The notes under the pieces: generated by a model | Seen by the model: the letters and a program-made list of their open reading frames with translations, nothing else | Databases searched by the model: none | Told to the model about the DNA's origin: nothing | Assembly: GCA_937891465.1 (NCBI GenBank) | Contig: CALAHF010000018.1 | Span: 1-64,000, forward strand | Length of the DNA: 64,000 nucleotides | Direction: 5' to 3' | DNA from: an uncultured Verrucomicrobiales bacterium | GTDB taxonomy: Bacteria > Verrucomicrobiota > Verrucomicrobiia > Verrucomicrobiales > DEV007 | In this document: piece after piece, positions 51,735-60,351 of the stretch | How positions within the stretch are numbered: the stretch's first letter is position 1 | How the letters are laid out: each line of letters begins with the position of its first letter | Translations under genes and position numbers: made by a program

Positions 51735-54269
51735 ATGAACCAATCATCCCTATTGAATCGATTCCCGATTTTCCTTCTGGCTCTGTTTTTCAGCAGCATC
51801 GCCTCCGCTCAACTTCCGGCGGGTTACCGTATTGAAACCGTCCCGCTCCCCAAAGGTGCTGTCACGATTCTCGGCCTCTGTCACAAGCCGGACGGCACGC
51901 TCGCCGTCGTGAGTTGGGAAGGTGAAGTTTGGGAATACAAAGACAAGGCCTGGACTCGCTTCGCCGAAAATTTGATGGAGCCGAACGGCATCTATTATGA
52001 CGTGAAAGAAAAGGCCTACTACGTCGCCCAGAAGCCGGAGTTGACGCGACTGGTTGATGCGAATGGCGATGGCGTTTGCGATCGATACGAATGCGTCACG
52101 GACGATTTTGGTGTTTCAGGCGAATACCATGAGTATCACTATGGGCCGGTTGTCGATTCACTCGGTCGAAAATATGCCTCGCTCAATCTTGCGGCCCGGG
52201 GTGAATTCACTGTGCCGGATGGCAAGCCGGTCGGAAAAGGCGGCGGCAACATGTCCTACAACGCACCGTGGCGTGGCTGGGTTTACCGGTCGGACCGTCC
52301 CGGGCATTTCCAACCCATCGCGAATGGCTTTCGTTCGCCCTGCGGCATCGGCATCAGTCCGAATGACGAGCTCTTCATCACCGATAACCAAGGAGACTGG
52401 GTTGCGGACTGTTGTCTCTATCACGTTCGAGAAGGAAATTTCTACGGCCATCCCGCCTCGCTTCCCGCGCGACCGGATTTCACAAAAGAGAAAGTTCTGT
52501 CGATGACAGCCGGGGACTTTGCAAAACTTCGCACGCCCCCAGCCGTTTGGTTTCCCCGTGAGATTATTGCCAACACACCCGGCAGTCCGACCTGGGATAC
52601 GACTGGTGGAAAATTCGGCCCGTTTGAAAACCAAATGTTTATCGGCGATCAACGGCAATCAAATTACTTCCGCTGTGGTGTGGAAAAGGTAGATGGCGAT
52701 CTCCAGGGCTGGTGCGTTGATTTCCTTCGCGGCCTCGAATCAGGCCCGGTGAAAATGTCTTTCGATGGAGCCGGACGATTGTGGTCCGCTCAGGTCGGTC
52801 GTGGTTGGTTCAGTGTCGGGGGGAAACGCACGGCCTTGCAATACGCGGAGTGGGATGGCAAGACGATCCCGTTTGCGATTCATTCGTCTTCGTTAACCAG
52901 GACGGGGTTTGAGGTCACCTTTACGCAATCGATCGGAGAGGAAATTAGTCCGGCGGTGAAATCCTGGCATTACCACTACTACAGCACCTACGGATCGCCT
53001 CCAGTAGATGAAACACCGCTTAAGGTCACGAACTACAAGCTCTCGAAAGATCGCAAAACGGTTTCCTTTGATGTGCCGCTGGTAGAAGGCAAAGTCTATG
53101 AATTGCAGTTTCCCGGGCAGAAGAATTCGGAGGACGTCCCGCTGGATTTCGACGCCATTTATTACACGGTGAATAAACTTCGACCCGCCAAAGAACCGGG
53201 CGCAGGCCGGAACGTTGGATGGACTCTCGCAGGTTCCAGCTGGAATCGGAATGACAAGCGACGTCCTGCACCCGGAATTGTTGAACCACTCCCTGAAAAA
53301 GACTGTAAGCTTCAGGCACCGGAGAACGCCACGGTTCTCGACGCCGATCAGTGGAGCAATGCATCGTGGAAGATCGATGAGGCAGGCGTCATGATTCGAG
53401 GAGAGGGCAACAATTCGACCACGAAATCCTATGGCAACGCCCGCATCCACTTGGAGTTTCGCTTCGATCCTTCCGATGATCCTGAGTGGGTCGGACAGCT
53501 TTACGGAAACTCAGGAGTTTTCCTAATGTCCGGTTACGAGTTGCAGGTCGTGAACAGTTTTGAAAATCCCACCTTCGCCGACGGCACTTGTGGTTCGATT
53601 TATGGGCAGCATCCGCCCCGGGTGAATGCGAGCCGTAAGCCCGGTGAGTGGCAGGCTTATGACATTCTCATGAAAGCGCCTGTCTTCGGTAAAGACGGAT
53701 CGGTCGAAGAGCCTTTGCGCGCCACCATCTTTCATAACGGCATTCTCATCCACGACGATGTCTGGGTGTATGGAGAAGTCGGCGGCCCCTACAAAGCCCA
53801 TGGAAAGCGTCCATTGATGTTGCAGGATCACAAAGGAACCGACGTTTCTTTTCGCAATGGGTGGATTATCCCTGACGTCGATTACGATCAGTCTCTGGAA
53901 TCATTTCGCAGTAACTTTGGAAACACGCCGAATCATTTTGTGGAAGCGACCCCTGATGTAAAGCCCATCACCATTCTCAATGCGGGAATGGTGAGGGACA
54001 TGGACAAGAATGCGGATGCCATCATCACCGTCGATGAATTTGTCGCTTACCGTGCTGCACAGTTTGATCCCCAGGACCTGGATGGAAATAAATTTCTCGA
54101 TGCCGCGGAGTTTCCTCATCCCGGATCCTTTCGAGGAGGAGATAAAAACAAGGACGGAAAGCTCTCACGCGAGGAGCACCTTGATATCTTTCGAGGGCAA
54201 TTCCCGAATGTCGATGTGAACGGCGACGGTAAAATCACCGCCGCGGACAAACGAAAGAAACAAAAATGA
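51735..54269 (+). CDS. Secreted beta-propeller / DUF1080 / EF-hand protein
   Basis: 844 residues from ATG 51735 (longer in-frame starts lie inside the repeat). It has a signal peptide (FPIFLLALFFSSIASAQ), then a PVC-type glucose/sorbosone dehydrogenase-like propeller at about 20-470 (ILGLCHKPDGTLAVVSWEGE; FRSPCGIGISPNDELFITDN; PGSPTWDTTGGKFGPF). A DUF1080 concanavalin domain at about 545-735 has WKIDEAGVMIRGEGN and GNSGVFLMSGYELQVVNSF. Four EF-hand-like calcium loops follow (DKNADAIITVDE, DLDGNKFLDAAE, DKNKDGKLSREE, DVNGDGKITAAD). It probably binds and processes glycan in a calcium-dependent way. The island on the plus strand ends here. Confidence 0.88.
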   Translation: MNQSSLLNRFPIFLLALFFSSIASAQLPAGYRIETVPLPKGAVTILGLCHKPDGTLAVVSWEGEVWEYKDKAWTRFAENLMEPNGIYYDVKEKAYYVAQKPELTRLVDANGDGVCDRYECVTDDFGVSGEYHEYHYGPVVDSLGRKYASLNLAARGEFTVPDGKPVGKGGGNMSYNAPWRGWVYRSDRPGHFQPIANGFRSPCGIGISPNDELFITDNQGDWVADCCLYHVREGNFYGHPASLPARPDFTKEKVLSMTAGDFAKLRTPPAVWFPREIIANTPGSPTWDTTGGKFGPFENQMFIGDQRQSNYFRCGVEKVDGDLQGWCVDFLRGLESGPVKMSFDGAGRLWSAQVGRGWFSVGGKRTALQYAEWDGKTIPFAIHSSSLTRTGFEVTFTQSIGEEISPAVKSWHYHYYSTYGSPPVDETPLKVTNYKLSKDRKTVSFDVPLVEGKVYELQFPGQKNSEDVPLDFDAIYYTVNKLRPAKEPGAGRNVGWTLAGSSWNRNDKRRPAPGIVEPLPEKDCKLQAPENATVLDADQWSNASWKIDEAGVMIRGEGNNSTTKSYGNARIHLEFRFDPSDDPEWVGQLYGNSGVFLMSGYELQVVNSFENPTFADGTCGSIYGQHPPRVNASRKPGEWQAYDILMKAPVFGKDGSVEEPLRATIFHNGILIHDDVWVYGEVGGPYKAHGKRPLMLQDHKGTDVSFRNGWIIPDVDYDQSLESFRSNFGNTPNHFVEATPDVKPITILNAGMVRDMDKNADAIITVDEFVAYRAAQFDPQDLDGNKFLDAAEFPHPGSFRGGDKNKDGKLSREEHLDIFRGQFPNVDVNGDGKITAADKRKKQK

Positions 54270-54350
54270 TTTTATGAAAAAATGGATAATCGGGTAGCTC
54301 CTCCACTCAGCTTCATTCTGGCGGAGAAAAAACCTCATCCGATTCGAAAA

Positions 54351-55646
54351 TCAAGCAAACAGTGAGTCGATTTGGCCCGTTGAATCCCCGTGCGACTCGA
54401 CCTCAATTCCAGAGCCTTTCAATTGGCTGAGCCACAAATTGCAGAGCGGCGTCTTCGGATCGACGACATGTTGGCTGCCGTGTTTGAATCCGGATCCCCC
54501 ACCGGTCACGACGGTTGGGCAATTCGTCAGGTAGTGAATCGAATTGATATTACTGCCGAGCGTCAGGGTGGTGTTGTCAAACAGCGTGGTGCCGTTTGTT
54601 TCTTTAATGCTCTTCAGTCGATCGATGAAATGAGCAAACAATTCGGACTGCTTTGCATCACGATTTTTCGAAACGACTTTGCGAGCGCCATCGCTGTAGT
54701 GGCTCATGTTATGCGAGGTGATCGTCGCGCCCATGCTGCGGATAAATGAATCAAGCGGTTGGCGATAGGTGAAGACACGTGAGGCATCGACCTGCATGGC
54801 CGCAACCATCAAATCATACATCATCTTCACCTCTTCAACGCCTTTGAGACCTTCGCCTGGTTCTTCTGGTAAATCCGTGGGTTTGGATTTTGGAACATCC
54901 AGCCAAGCTTCTTCTTTTGAGAGCCGAGTTTCAATGTCGCGAATGGATTGGAAATATTCGTCCAGCTTGTCTGTGTCAGTTTTTGTCAATCCGCGCTTGG
55001 CCGACTTCGCATCTTCCAAAACGGTATCGAGGACACTTCGTTGTTTTAAAAGAGCCGCCTGCCGCTCTGCCAATGGGGTTTGGTCGTCTGAAAAGAGACG
55101 GTGAAATGCGGCAACGGGCGTGTTCAATCCAGAAACAGGTTTGCCCTGTCGATTCCACGCGAGCGAAAGCCCCGGGCCGTGACCGTTGTCGCCCCCTTTG
55201 TATCCGAGTTGTATCGAGGTGAAGCGCGTGTCTTTTCCGAGAGTCTCGGCGGCGACCTGATCTACTGAAATTGTGTTGTTAAAGCTTTGGCCGGGTTCGG
55301 CGTAGCGGTTCGCGCCGGTTAGCCAGAACGTGCTTCCCCAGTGAGCTTCATTGTTGAACTGGTTGGTGAGATTCTGGATGACGGTAATGTCGTCCTTGTG
55401 ACGTTCGAGAGGTGAAAGTCCCTCGGAAAGCTCCCAAGCGTCACCTGTCTTTTTAGCATCTGGATACCAAGTGTCTCGCGTGAACCCGAATCCTACGCCG
55501 AGATAAGCCAGTCGTTTGGGTGGTTCCGCTTCGGCTGCAGCAGATGCAAATTTTCTAAAACCTGAAGATTCCAAGAAAGGCAATGCAATCAGCGATGAAC
55601 TGCTGCGGAGGAAAGAACGGCGATGGATGTTCGATGTCATTTTCAA
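54351..55646 (-). CDS. DUF1552 secreted protein
   Basis: A 431-residue protein with export signal (HRRSFLRSSSSLIALPFLES; a twin-Arg-like pair). DUF1552 features include PPKRLAYLGVGFGFTRDTWY, GGDNGHGPGLSLAWNRQGKP and the C-terminal LFDNTTLTLGSNINSIHYLT and GFKHGSQHV. Such proteins are always found beside DUF1592 genes, as here (gap 15 nt). Their role is unknown; the fold is alkaline-phosphatase/sulfatase-like by published family clan. Its C-terminal third is the reference for the chimera near 42.8 kb. Confidence 0.88.
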   Translation of the reverse strand: MKMTSNIHRRSFLRSSSSLIALPFLESSGFRKFASAAAEAEPPKRLAYLGVGFGFTRDTWYPDAKKTGDAWELSEGLSPLERHKDDITVIQNLTNQFNNEAHWGSTFWLTGANRYAEPGQSFNNTISVDQVAAETLGKDTRFTSIQLGYKGGDNGHGPGLSLAWNRQGKPVSGLNTPVAAFHRLFSDDQTPLAERQAALLKQRSVLDTVLEDAKSAKRGLTKTDTDKLDEYFQSIRDIETRLSKEEAWLDVPKSKPTDLPEEPGEGLKGVEEVKMMYDLMVAAMQVDASRVFTYRQPLDSFIRSMGATITSHNMSHYSDGARKVVSKNRDAKQSELFAHFIDRLKSIKETNGTTLFDNTTLTLGSNINSIHYLTNCPTVVTGGGSGFKHGSQHVVDPKTPLCNLWLSQLKGSGIEVESHGDSTGQIDSLFA

Positions 55647-55661
55647 CTTGGTTTGATAAAG

Positions 55662-58226
55662 TTACTTCTTGGTTCGGAAAGGTTTTGACTGAATCAGCGC
55701 AATCACAAACTCGCGGATTTCGCCATTCTTTGCATCGGCTCGTTTTATCAAGCGTTCGCGGAGGCTCTCATCCGAAAATCCATAGGGCCGACCGAGCGCG
55801 TATTCGATCAGTGATTCAGCAAAGCCGCGCTCAAACGCATCGTCTTGTTTCGCAATTGCGTCCCGCATTTCAAAGTAGTCAGTAAAGACCGCTCCGTTGG
55901 GAAGGGTGCCGCTCGCGTCGATTTGAATCACTTTTTTCTTCTTCCCTTTTTTCTTTTCCACCTGAGTCAATGTCATGCTTTCGCGCCATGATCCTGCTGC
56001 ATCGAAATTCTCTAAACCGAAACCAATCGGATCAATTTTACGGTGACACTGAGCGCATTGTGCTTCTTCCATGTGAGCGTTGATGATTTCCCGAGGTCCA
56101 AGTAGCTTGCCTTCGAGCCTTGAAAGCTGAGGAACATTTGGCGGAGCAGGAGGAGGGGCATCGTCCAATAGATAACGTAGCACCCAGGTACCTCGTTCAA
56201 CAGGAGACGAACGCGTTCCGTCTGACCCCATCGCATGAATTGCCGCCATCCCCAGCAACCCACCTCGCGGAGAATTCGCGGGCAGATTTACTTTTTGAAA
56301 CCCTTCGTGGTTCACGTCCGCAAGAGCGTAGTAGTTCGCGAGCAAATTATCGACAACCACATGATCTGCATTCAACAAATCGGCGAGAGGCCGTTTTTCG
56401 GTGATGATTGAGCGAATCGTTTCGTAGACTTCTTTTCGGGCGGAGGCTTTCACACTTTCATCAAATTCAGGATACTTGCGGAAGTCGAACTGGAAGAAGT
56501 CGAGCCGATCCATGTGCAACCATTGGTGGGCGAAACTCGCGATGAATTCGTCGGCGCGAGGGTCGTCGAGCATTCGGTTCGCGTGCCAACCGAGTTTGGC
56601 GGGCTTGGCCAATTCTCCCGAGCGCGCAGCTTCGTAAAGTTTTTCATCGGGCGGAGAACTCCACAAAAAATAGGACAACCGAACCGCAGTTTCCATCGGG
56701 GAGAGTTCGCGTTTTTCCTGCCCGGGAGCGGGTTCGAGCAAATATAAGAATCCCGGAGATGCCATCACGACTGCAAGCGGTTCCTTGATCGCTTCATGAA
56801 ATTTTTTACCGGTGTCCCGTTCAGTTTTGTAAAGCGTGAACAATTTCTCCAAAAAAGTTTCACTCGGTTTTTTGATTCGAAAGGCCCGCGTTGCAAAGCG
56901 CTCAATTATTTCGCGAGCGTATTGATCTTGATCCGGCAGTTTCCACCATTCGCGGCCTTTGAAGAACAATTCGGAAACTCCTTGTGGGGGCCACTCCTCG
57001 TAAACGGGGCCCTCGATTTCGATCCAATCCACCCAAAGAGAAGGTGGGGGGCCGACCTTGTTTCTGACCTGCGATTGCAGGAATTCCGCACGCGTGGCAT
57101 CGCGATTATTATGCTGACGCGATCTGAGTCCAAATGATCGTCCGCCCGTTTTTGCCACACGAACTCGAAATTCAATTACCTGAGGCTGGTCCACTGAACC
57201 TGTGATGTGACGATACCCTAACACCTTCATTTCGCCGCCTCGCGCGCCGTTTCCGGTCTGCCCAAATTCGATGAATTTTTGATGGGCATCTGCGTCTTTC
57301 AATGCCCCAACGTTCGCGCGAATGATGTATTCGCCTACAGGCCACTTGCCTGGAATATCGATGGGATCGACCACGGCACCGTTAAAGTGTTTTTCAAGAA
57401 GGACTCCACTGTTGGATAATTCGTTATCAAGGTATCTCCGAAACGTTTTGTATTGCTGATTGTAAAGCCGTTCGTGAAATCTCACATCGGACTCGTCGAT
57501 AAATCCAAACTCCTTCGGTTCTTTGGCACCTTTGGTAGCGCGCCATTCCTGAGCTTTGTCAAAGTCCAGTTTGATTTTCGATGACGTCCGTTCGAAAAAT
57601 TTGTTCTTCTTATCCTCCGACTCTCTTTTTATTACCAACTTCTTTGGAGGCGCCTTTCCAAAAAGAAACGCTTCATCCAGAGCTCCACGAGCCAGATTTA
57701 GATATTGTTCAAATTGATCGCTGGAGAAGAATAGCGCATTGCCAGCGGTATCGAAGCCACCGGAATTCGCGTCGTCCGGCAAATCAGCCGTGTCAATTCG
57801 CACCCCGAGCAAATCGAAAACGGTATTCTCATACTCCCGACGATTGAGCCGGCGCATGGTCATCACACCACCGGAGTCACTCAACGCTTCGCGAGCGAGA
57901 ACGATCTGTTTCGATAAATCTTCGAGGAATGCCTCCTTTTCCTCATCAGAAACCTGTGGCTCATCCTCAGGAGGCATTTCGCCTGAGTTCATGGAGTTCA
58001 GCACTTTCTGCCACAATTCGGCAGATTCGATCGTGTCTAGGCCAAACCCCAAATCATCCAAATTGACGCCTCCTTCTTCTGTTAACGAATCATGACACTC
58101 GAAGCAGTATTTTTCAAAAACTGCAACGTGCTTATCCGGCATCGCAGCCTTCGGAGTATCGGCTGAGAAGCCGAACGAGGCTGTGAGTAAAAGTAGAGTG
58201 AGCAGGGTAGGGCGAAATGCCTTCAT
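55662..58226 (-). CDS. DUF1592-type secreted multi-domain haem protein
   Basis: About 854 residues from ATG 58226. It has a signal peptide (RPTLLTLLLLTASFGFSA), then the N-terminal haem domain (FEKYCFECHDSLTEEGGVNL; LNSMNSGEMPPEDE), DUF1587 (MRRLNRREYENTVFDLLGVR), and a beta domain to about 430. DUF1592 (AVRLSYFLWSSPPDEKLYEA), DUF1588 (RGGLLGMAAIHAMGSDGTRS) with a second haem motif (CAQCHRKIDPIGFGLENFD), and DUF1585 (YALGRPYGFSDE) follow. The domain set is complete. It forms an operon with the DUF1552 gene. Proposed roles centre on exported oxidative polysaccharide degradation, but no biochemistry is established. Confidence 0.9.
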   Translation of the reverse strand: MKAFRPTLLTLLLLTASFGFSADTPKAAMPDKHVAVFEKYCFECHDSLTEEGGVNLDDLGFGLDTIESAELWQKVLNSMNSGEMPPEDEPQVSDEEKEAFLEDLSKQIVLAREALSDSGGVMTMRRLNRREYENTVFDLLGVRIDTADLPDDANSGGFDTAGNALFFSSDQFEQYLNLARGALDEAFLFGKAPPKKLVIKRESEDKKNKFFERTSSKIKLDFDKAQEWRATKGAKEPKEFGFIDESDVRFHERLYNQQYKTFRRYLDNELSNSGVLLEKHFNGAVVDPIDIPGKWPVGEYIIRANVGALKDADAHQKFIEFGQTGNGARGGEMKVLGYRHITGSVDQPQVIEFRVRVAKTGGRSFGLRSRQHNNRDATRAEFLQSQVRNKVGPPPSLWVDWIEIEGPVYEEWPPQGVSELFFKGREWWKLPDQDQYAREIIERFATRAFRIKKPSETFLEKLFTLYKTERDTGKKFHEAIKEPLAVVMASPGFLYLLEPAPGQEKRELSPMETAVRLSYFLWSSPPDEKLYEAARSGELAKPAKLGWHANRMLDDPRADEFIASFAHQWLHMDRLDFFQFDFRKYPEFDESVKASARKEVYETIRSIITEKRPLADLLNADHVVVDNLLANYYALADVNHEGFQKVNLPANSPRGGLLGMAAIHAMGSDGTRSSPVERGTWVLRYLLDDAPPPAPPNVPQLSRLEGKLLGPREIINAHMEEAQCAQCHRKIDPIGFGLENFDAAGSWRESMTLTQVEKKKGKKKKVIQIDASGTLPNGAVFTDYFEMRDAIAKQDDAFERGFAESLIEYALGRPYGFSDESLRERLIKRADAKNGEIREFVIALIQSKPFRTKK

Positions 58227-58400
58227 TGTTCCAATTGGGTGAGGAAAGACGACGAAACCTGTCGCGAATTCTGTCAATTCGTAAACTCCCATCATTGAGT
58301 GGTAAACGAATTAGCTTGTGGGGAAAATGACGTTCAGATCACACAAAGAGGTGTGCGTTTCAGAATCGCTAATCGAAAGTTTTTCGTTCAGTCTTGGGCC

Positions 58401-59126
58401 ATGAGAAAACTTCGTTTTGCCGTCACGTTAATTGTTTTGCTGAGTTGCTCCATCGTGGGAGCTCAAGACAAGAAATCCAAAAAAGCCCGAAAACCGAACC
58501 CTGCAATGGCGAAGGTTGAAGATGTGGCGGGATTACCACGCGTGCTTATCGTTGGGGATTCCATTTCAATTGGTTACACCGTGGGAGTTCGCAAACTTCT
58601 CGAAGGAAAAGCGAATCTGCACCGTCCACTCGCCAACTGCGGCCCAACGCATACGGCTGTTAAAAAAATCGACGAGTGGCTGCAAACCGGCGGCGACGGA
58701 AAAAAGTGGGATGTGATCCACTTTAACTGGGGGCTTCACGATTTGAAATATATGGGAGCAGATGGCAGTAACCTGGCGGACCCAAAAAATGCAAAAAACC
58801 ACCAGCAGGTTCCTCCGGCTGAGTATGAGAAAAATCTCACTGCGCTCGTTGAAAAATTGAAAGCGACCGGAGCGAAATTGATCTGGAGAAACACTACGCC
58901 CGTTCCTCCCGGCACGAAAGGACGACTCCCCGGTGACTCAGTGATTTACAACAAAATCGCGACAAAAATTATGACCGCGAATGACATCCCGACTCATGAT
59001 TTGTACACCGTTTCCAAAGAGCGGATGGATGAATTGATGCTCCCGGCAAATGTTCACTTCAAGCCCGCGGGAAGCAAAGTGCTCGCCGAGCTTGTTACTG
59101 CGCGAATTCTTGAAGAGTTGAAATAA
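58401..59126 (+). CDS. Secreted SGNH hydrolase
   Basis: 241 residues from ATG 58401. It has a signal peptide (KLRFAVTLIVLLSCSIVGAQ), then a basic linker (KKSKKARKP) and the SGNH domain with LIVGDSISIGYT (Ser in GDSI), HFNWGLHDLKYM in the place of block III, and PANVHFKPAGSKVLAE with the catalytic His. Length and motif set match carbohydrate esterases of this superfamily. It is divergent from the DUF1592 gene and ends 8 nt before a double palindromic element. Confidence 0.85.
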   Translation: MRKLRFAVTLIVLLSCSIVGAQDKKSKKARKPNPAMAKVEDVAGLPRVLIVGDSISIGYTVGVRKLLEGKANLHRPLANCGPTHTAVKKIDEWLQTGGDGKKWDVIHFNWGLHDLKYMGADGSNLADPKNAKNHQQVPPAEYEKNLTALVEKLKATGAKLIWRNTTPVPPGTKGRLPGDSVIYNKIATKIMTANDIPTHDLYTVSKERMDELMLPANVHFKPAGSKVLAELVTARILEELK

Positions 59127-59133
59127 GCGATTT

Positions 59134-59233
59134 ACGAAGAGATAGGGTATGTTCGCTGAACCAACAGGGTTGGTTCGAAACGGCTTCACGAACGAAAAGG
59201 GTTGGTTCGTCGAACCGATAGAGTTGGATCGTG
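59134..59233. repeat. Palindromic dispersed elements, copies 9a and 9b in tandem
   Basis: Two neighbouring elements between convergent stop codons. 9a has GATAGGGTATGTTC-GCT-GAACC and CAACAGGGTTGGTTCG; 9b has AAGGGTTGGTTC-GTC-GAACC and GAGTTGGATCGTG. The first begins 8 nt after the SGNH stop and the last ends 6 nt after the stop of the opposite gene. Confidence 0.8.
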
Positions 59234-59238
59234 AAATC

Positions 59239-59967
59239 CTATTTTTTGGAAATAGGCGTGAGGACGATCGCTTTCAAATTCATGACGCCTCCGTTCACGA
59301 TTTTTATCACGCGAGTTTCGACGGATTGTGATCCGGTTTTTGGAATTGAGATTTCGCCGAGTTCAGCGATGCGATAGCGATACCAGCTTCCGGTAGTTTC
59401 GAGGATGAGCGGAAACGATATTTCACCGATGGAAATGGCGACTTCGGTTCCGGTTTTTGACGCGCGGGAATAAACCAACTCGACGCGATAATCACCTTCG
59501 GGAATAGCTCGGTCCCAACGAACGAAGTCATTCGCATTTCCCCAAAATCCAATGCGATGGCTTCCGGGGTGCGTTTCCAGTTTTGCCTGTTTCCCGACGA
59601 CCTCGGAATCCAGCGCACTGAAGACCACGCTTCCATCGGGATGAACGGCGGTTTTTTCGGTGATAAGGAAATTGAGAGTCGCACTTTTTTGGCCTTCTAG
59701 ATTTTTCTTCGGGAGATAAATCGAAATCTCGCTGGCATCCTTATTGAAGCTAAATTCAAGAGGTGACTGTTTTGGATCGTCTTCGAGCCAGACTTTTACA
59801 AAAGAGGGCAGGGGGCCAGTCAATTTCACTTCGCCACCTTCGAGCCAATCAATGATCCCCAAGCTTCGAATTTGCGGCTGTGTTTCATCGATGGTCTGGA
59901 GTTTCGTAGGCTCTTGTGCCGTAGCGAGCCCGGTGAGAAGCAAAAGAGTAACGATGTGTTTTCTCAT
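59239..59967 (-). CDS. Secreted carbohydrate-binding-like protein
   Basis: 242 residues from ATG 59967. After a signal peptide (MRKHIVTLLLLTGLATAQ) there is a beta-rich region (LPSFVKVWLEDDPKQSPLEF) and a C-terminal beta-sandwich domain (RIGFWGNANDFVRWDRAIPE; GDYRVELVYSRASKTGTEVA) of the type seen at the C-terminus of secreted alpha-L-fucosidases. The glycosidase catalytic domain is absent, so binding is the likely role. Its start overlaps the DUF2288 gene stop by 4 nt. Confidence 0.7.
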   Translation of the reverse strand: MRKHIVTLLLLTGLATAQEPTKLQTIDETQPQIRSLGIIDWLEGGEVKLTGPLPSFVKVWLEDDPKQSPLEFSFNKDASEISIYLPKKNLEGQKSATLNFLITEKTAVHPDGSVVFSALDSEVVGKQAKLETHPGSHRIGFWGNANDFVRWDRAIPEGDYRVELVYSRASKTGTEVAISIGEISFPLILETTGSWYRYRIAELGEISIPKTGSQSVETRVIKIVNGGVMNLKAIVLTPISKK

Positions 59968-60320
59968 GATTCGATCGGTTGAGCGAGGACAAATGGCGAA
60001 ACAACAAGTGCTAGAAATTTTGGGTTTGCGTCTTCCCAAAAAAGCGCGTGAGGAGCGGATGGTTGGACGAGGTCGCCTGATTTTTTCCATGCCGAAACCG
60101 CGTCAGCATCGTCTTCTGAAATTGCTTTTCCAACTTCGACAAGATCGAGCGAGGGATCGACATAGAGCATGGCTCCGGCTTCATAGTGTTTTTCCAAATA
60201 CTTCCAATCCACTTCGCCGGTGTATTTCTCCAGCTTATCAGAAGTGGTGCTGGTGTCTTCTCCAAGGAATCCGTAGGGCAACGGGTCATCGGAATCAGGC
60301 ATTTTTGATGAGTCAGACAT
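59964..60320 (-). CDS. DUF2288 family protein
   Basis: 118 residues from ATG 60320 (longer start possible at 60347). It matches DUF2288: YTGEVDWKYLEKHYEAGAML, YVDPSLDLVEVGKAI and the ending FLALVVSPFVLAQPIES. It is a small cytoplasmic protein of unknown function. It is translationally coupled to the secreted protein after it and lies 31 nt after the DUF1501 gene (starting from that gene's stop side). Confidence 0.85.
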   Translation of the reverse strand: MSDSSKMPDSDDPLPYGFLGEDTSTTSDKLEKYTGEVDWKYLEKHYEAGAMLYVDPSLDLVEVGKAISEDDADAVSAWKKSGDLVQPSAPHALFWEDANPKFLALVVSPFVLAQPIES

Positions 60321-60351
60321 GAGACTTCTGTTGCATGATTTTCGCACAAAA

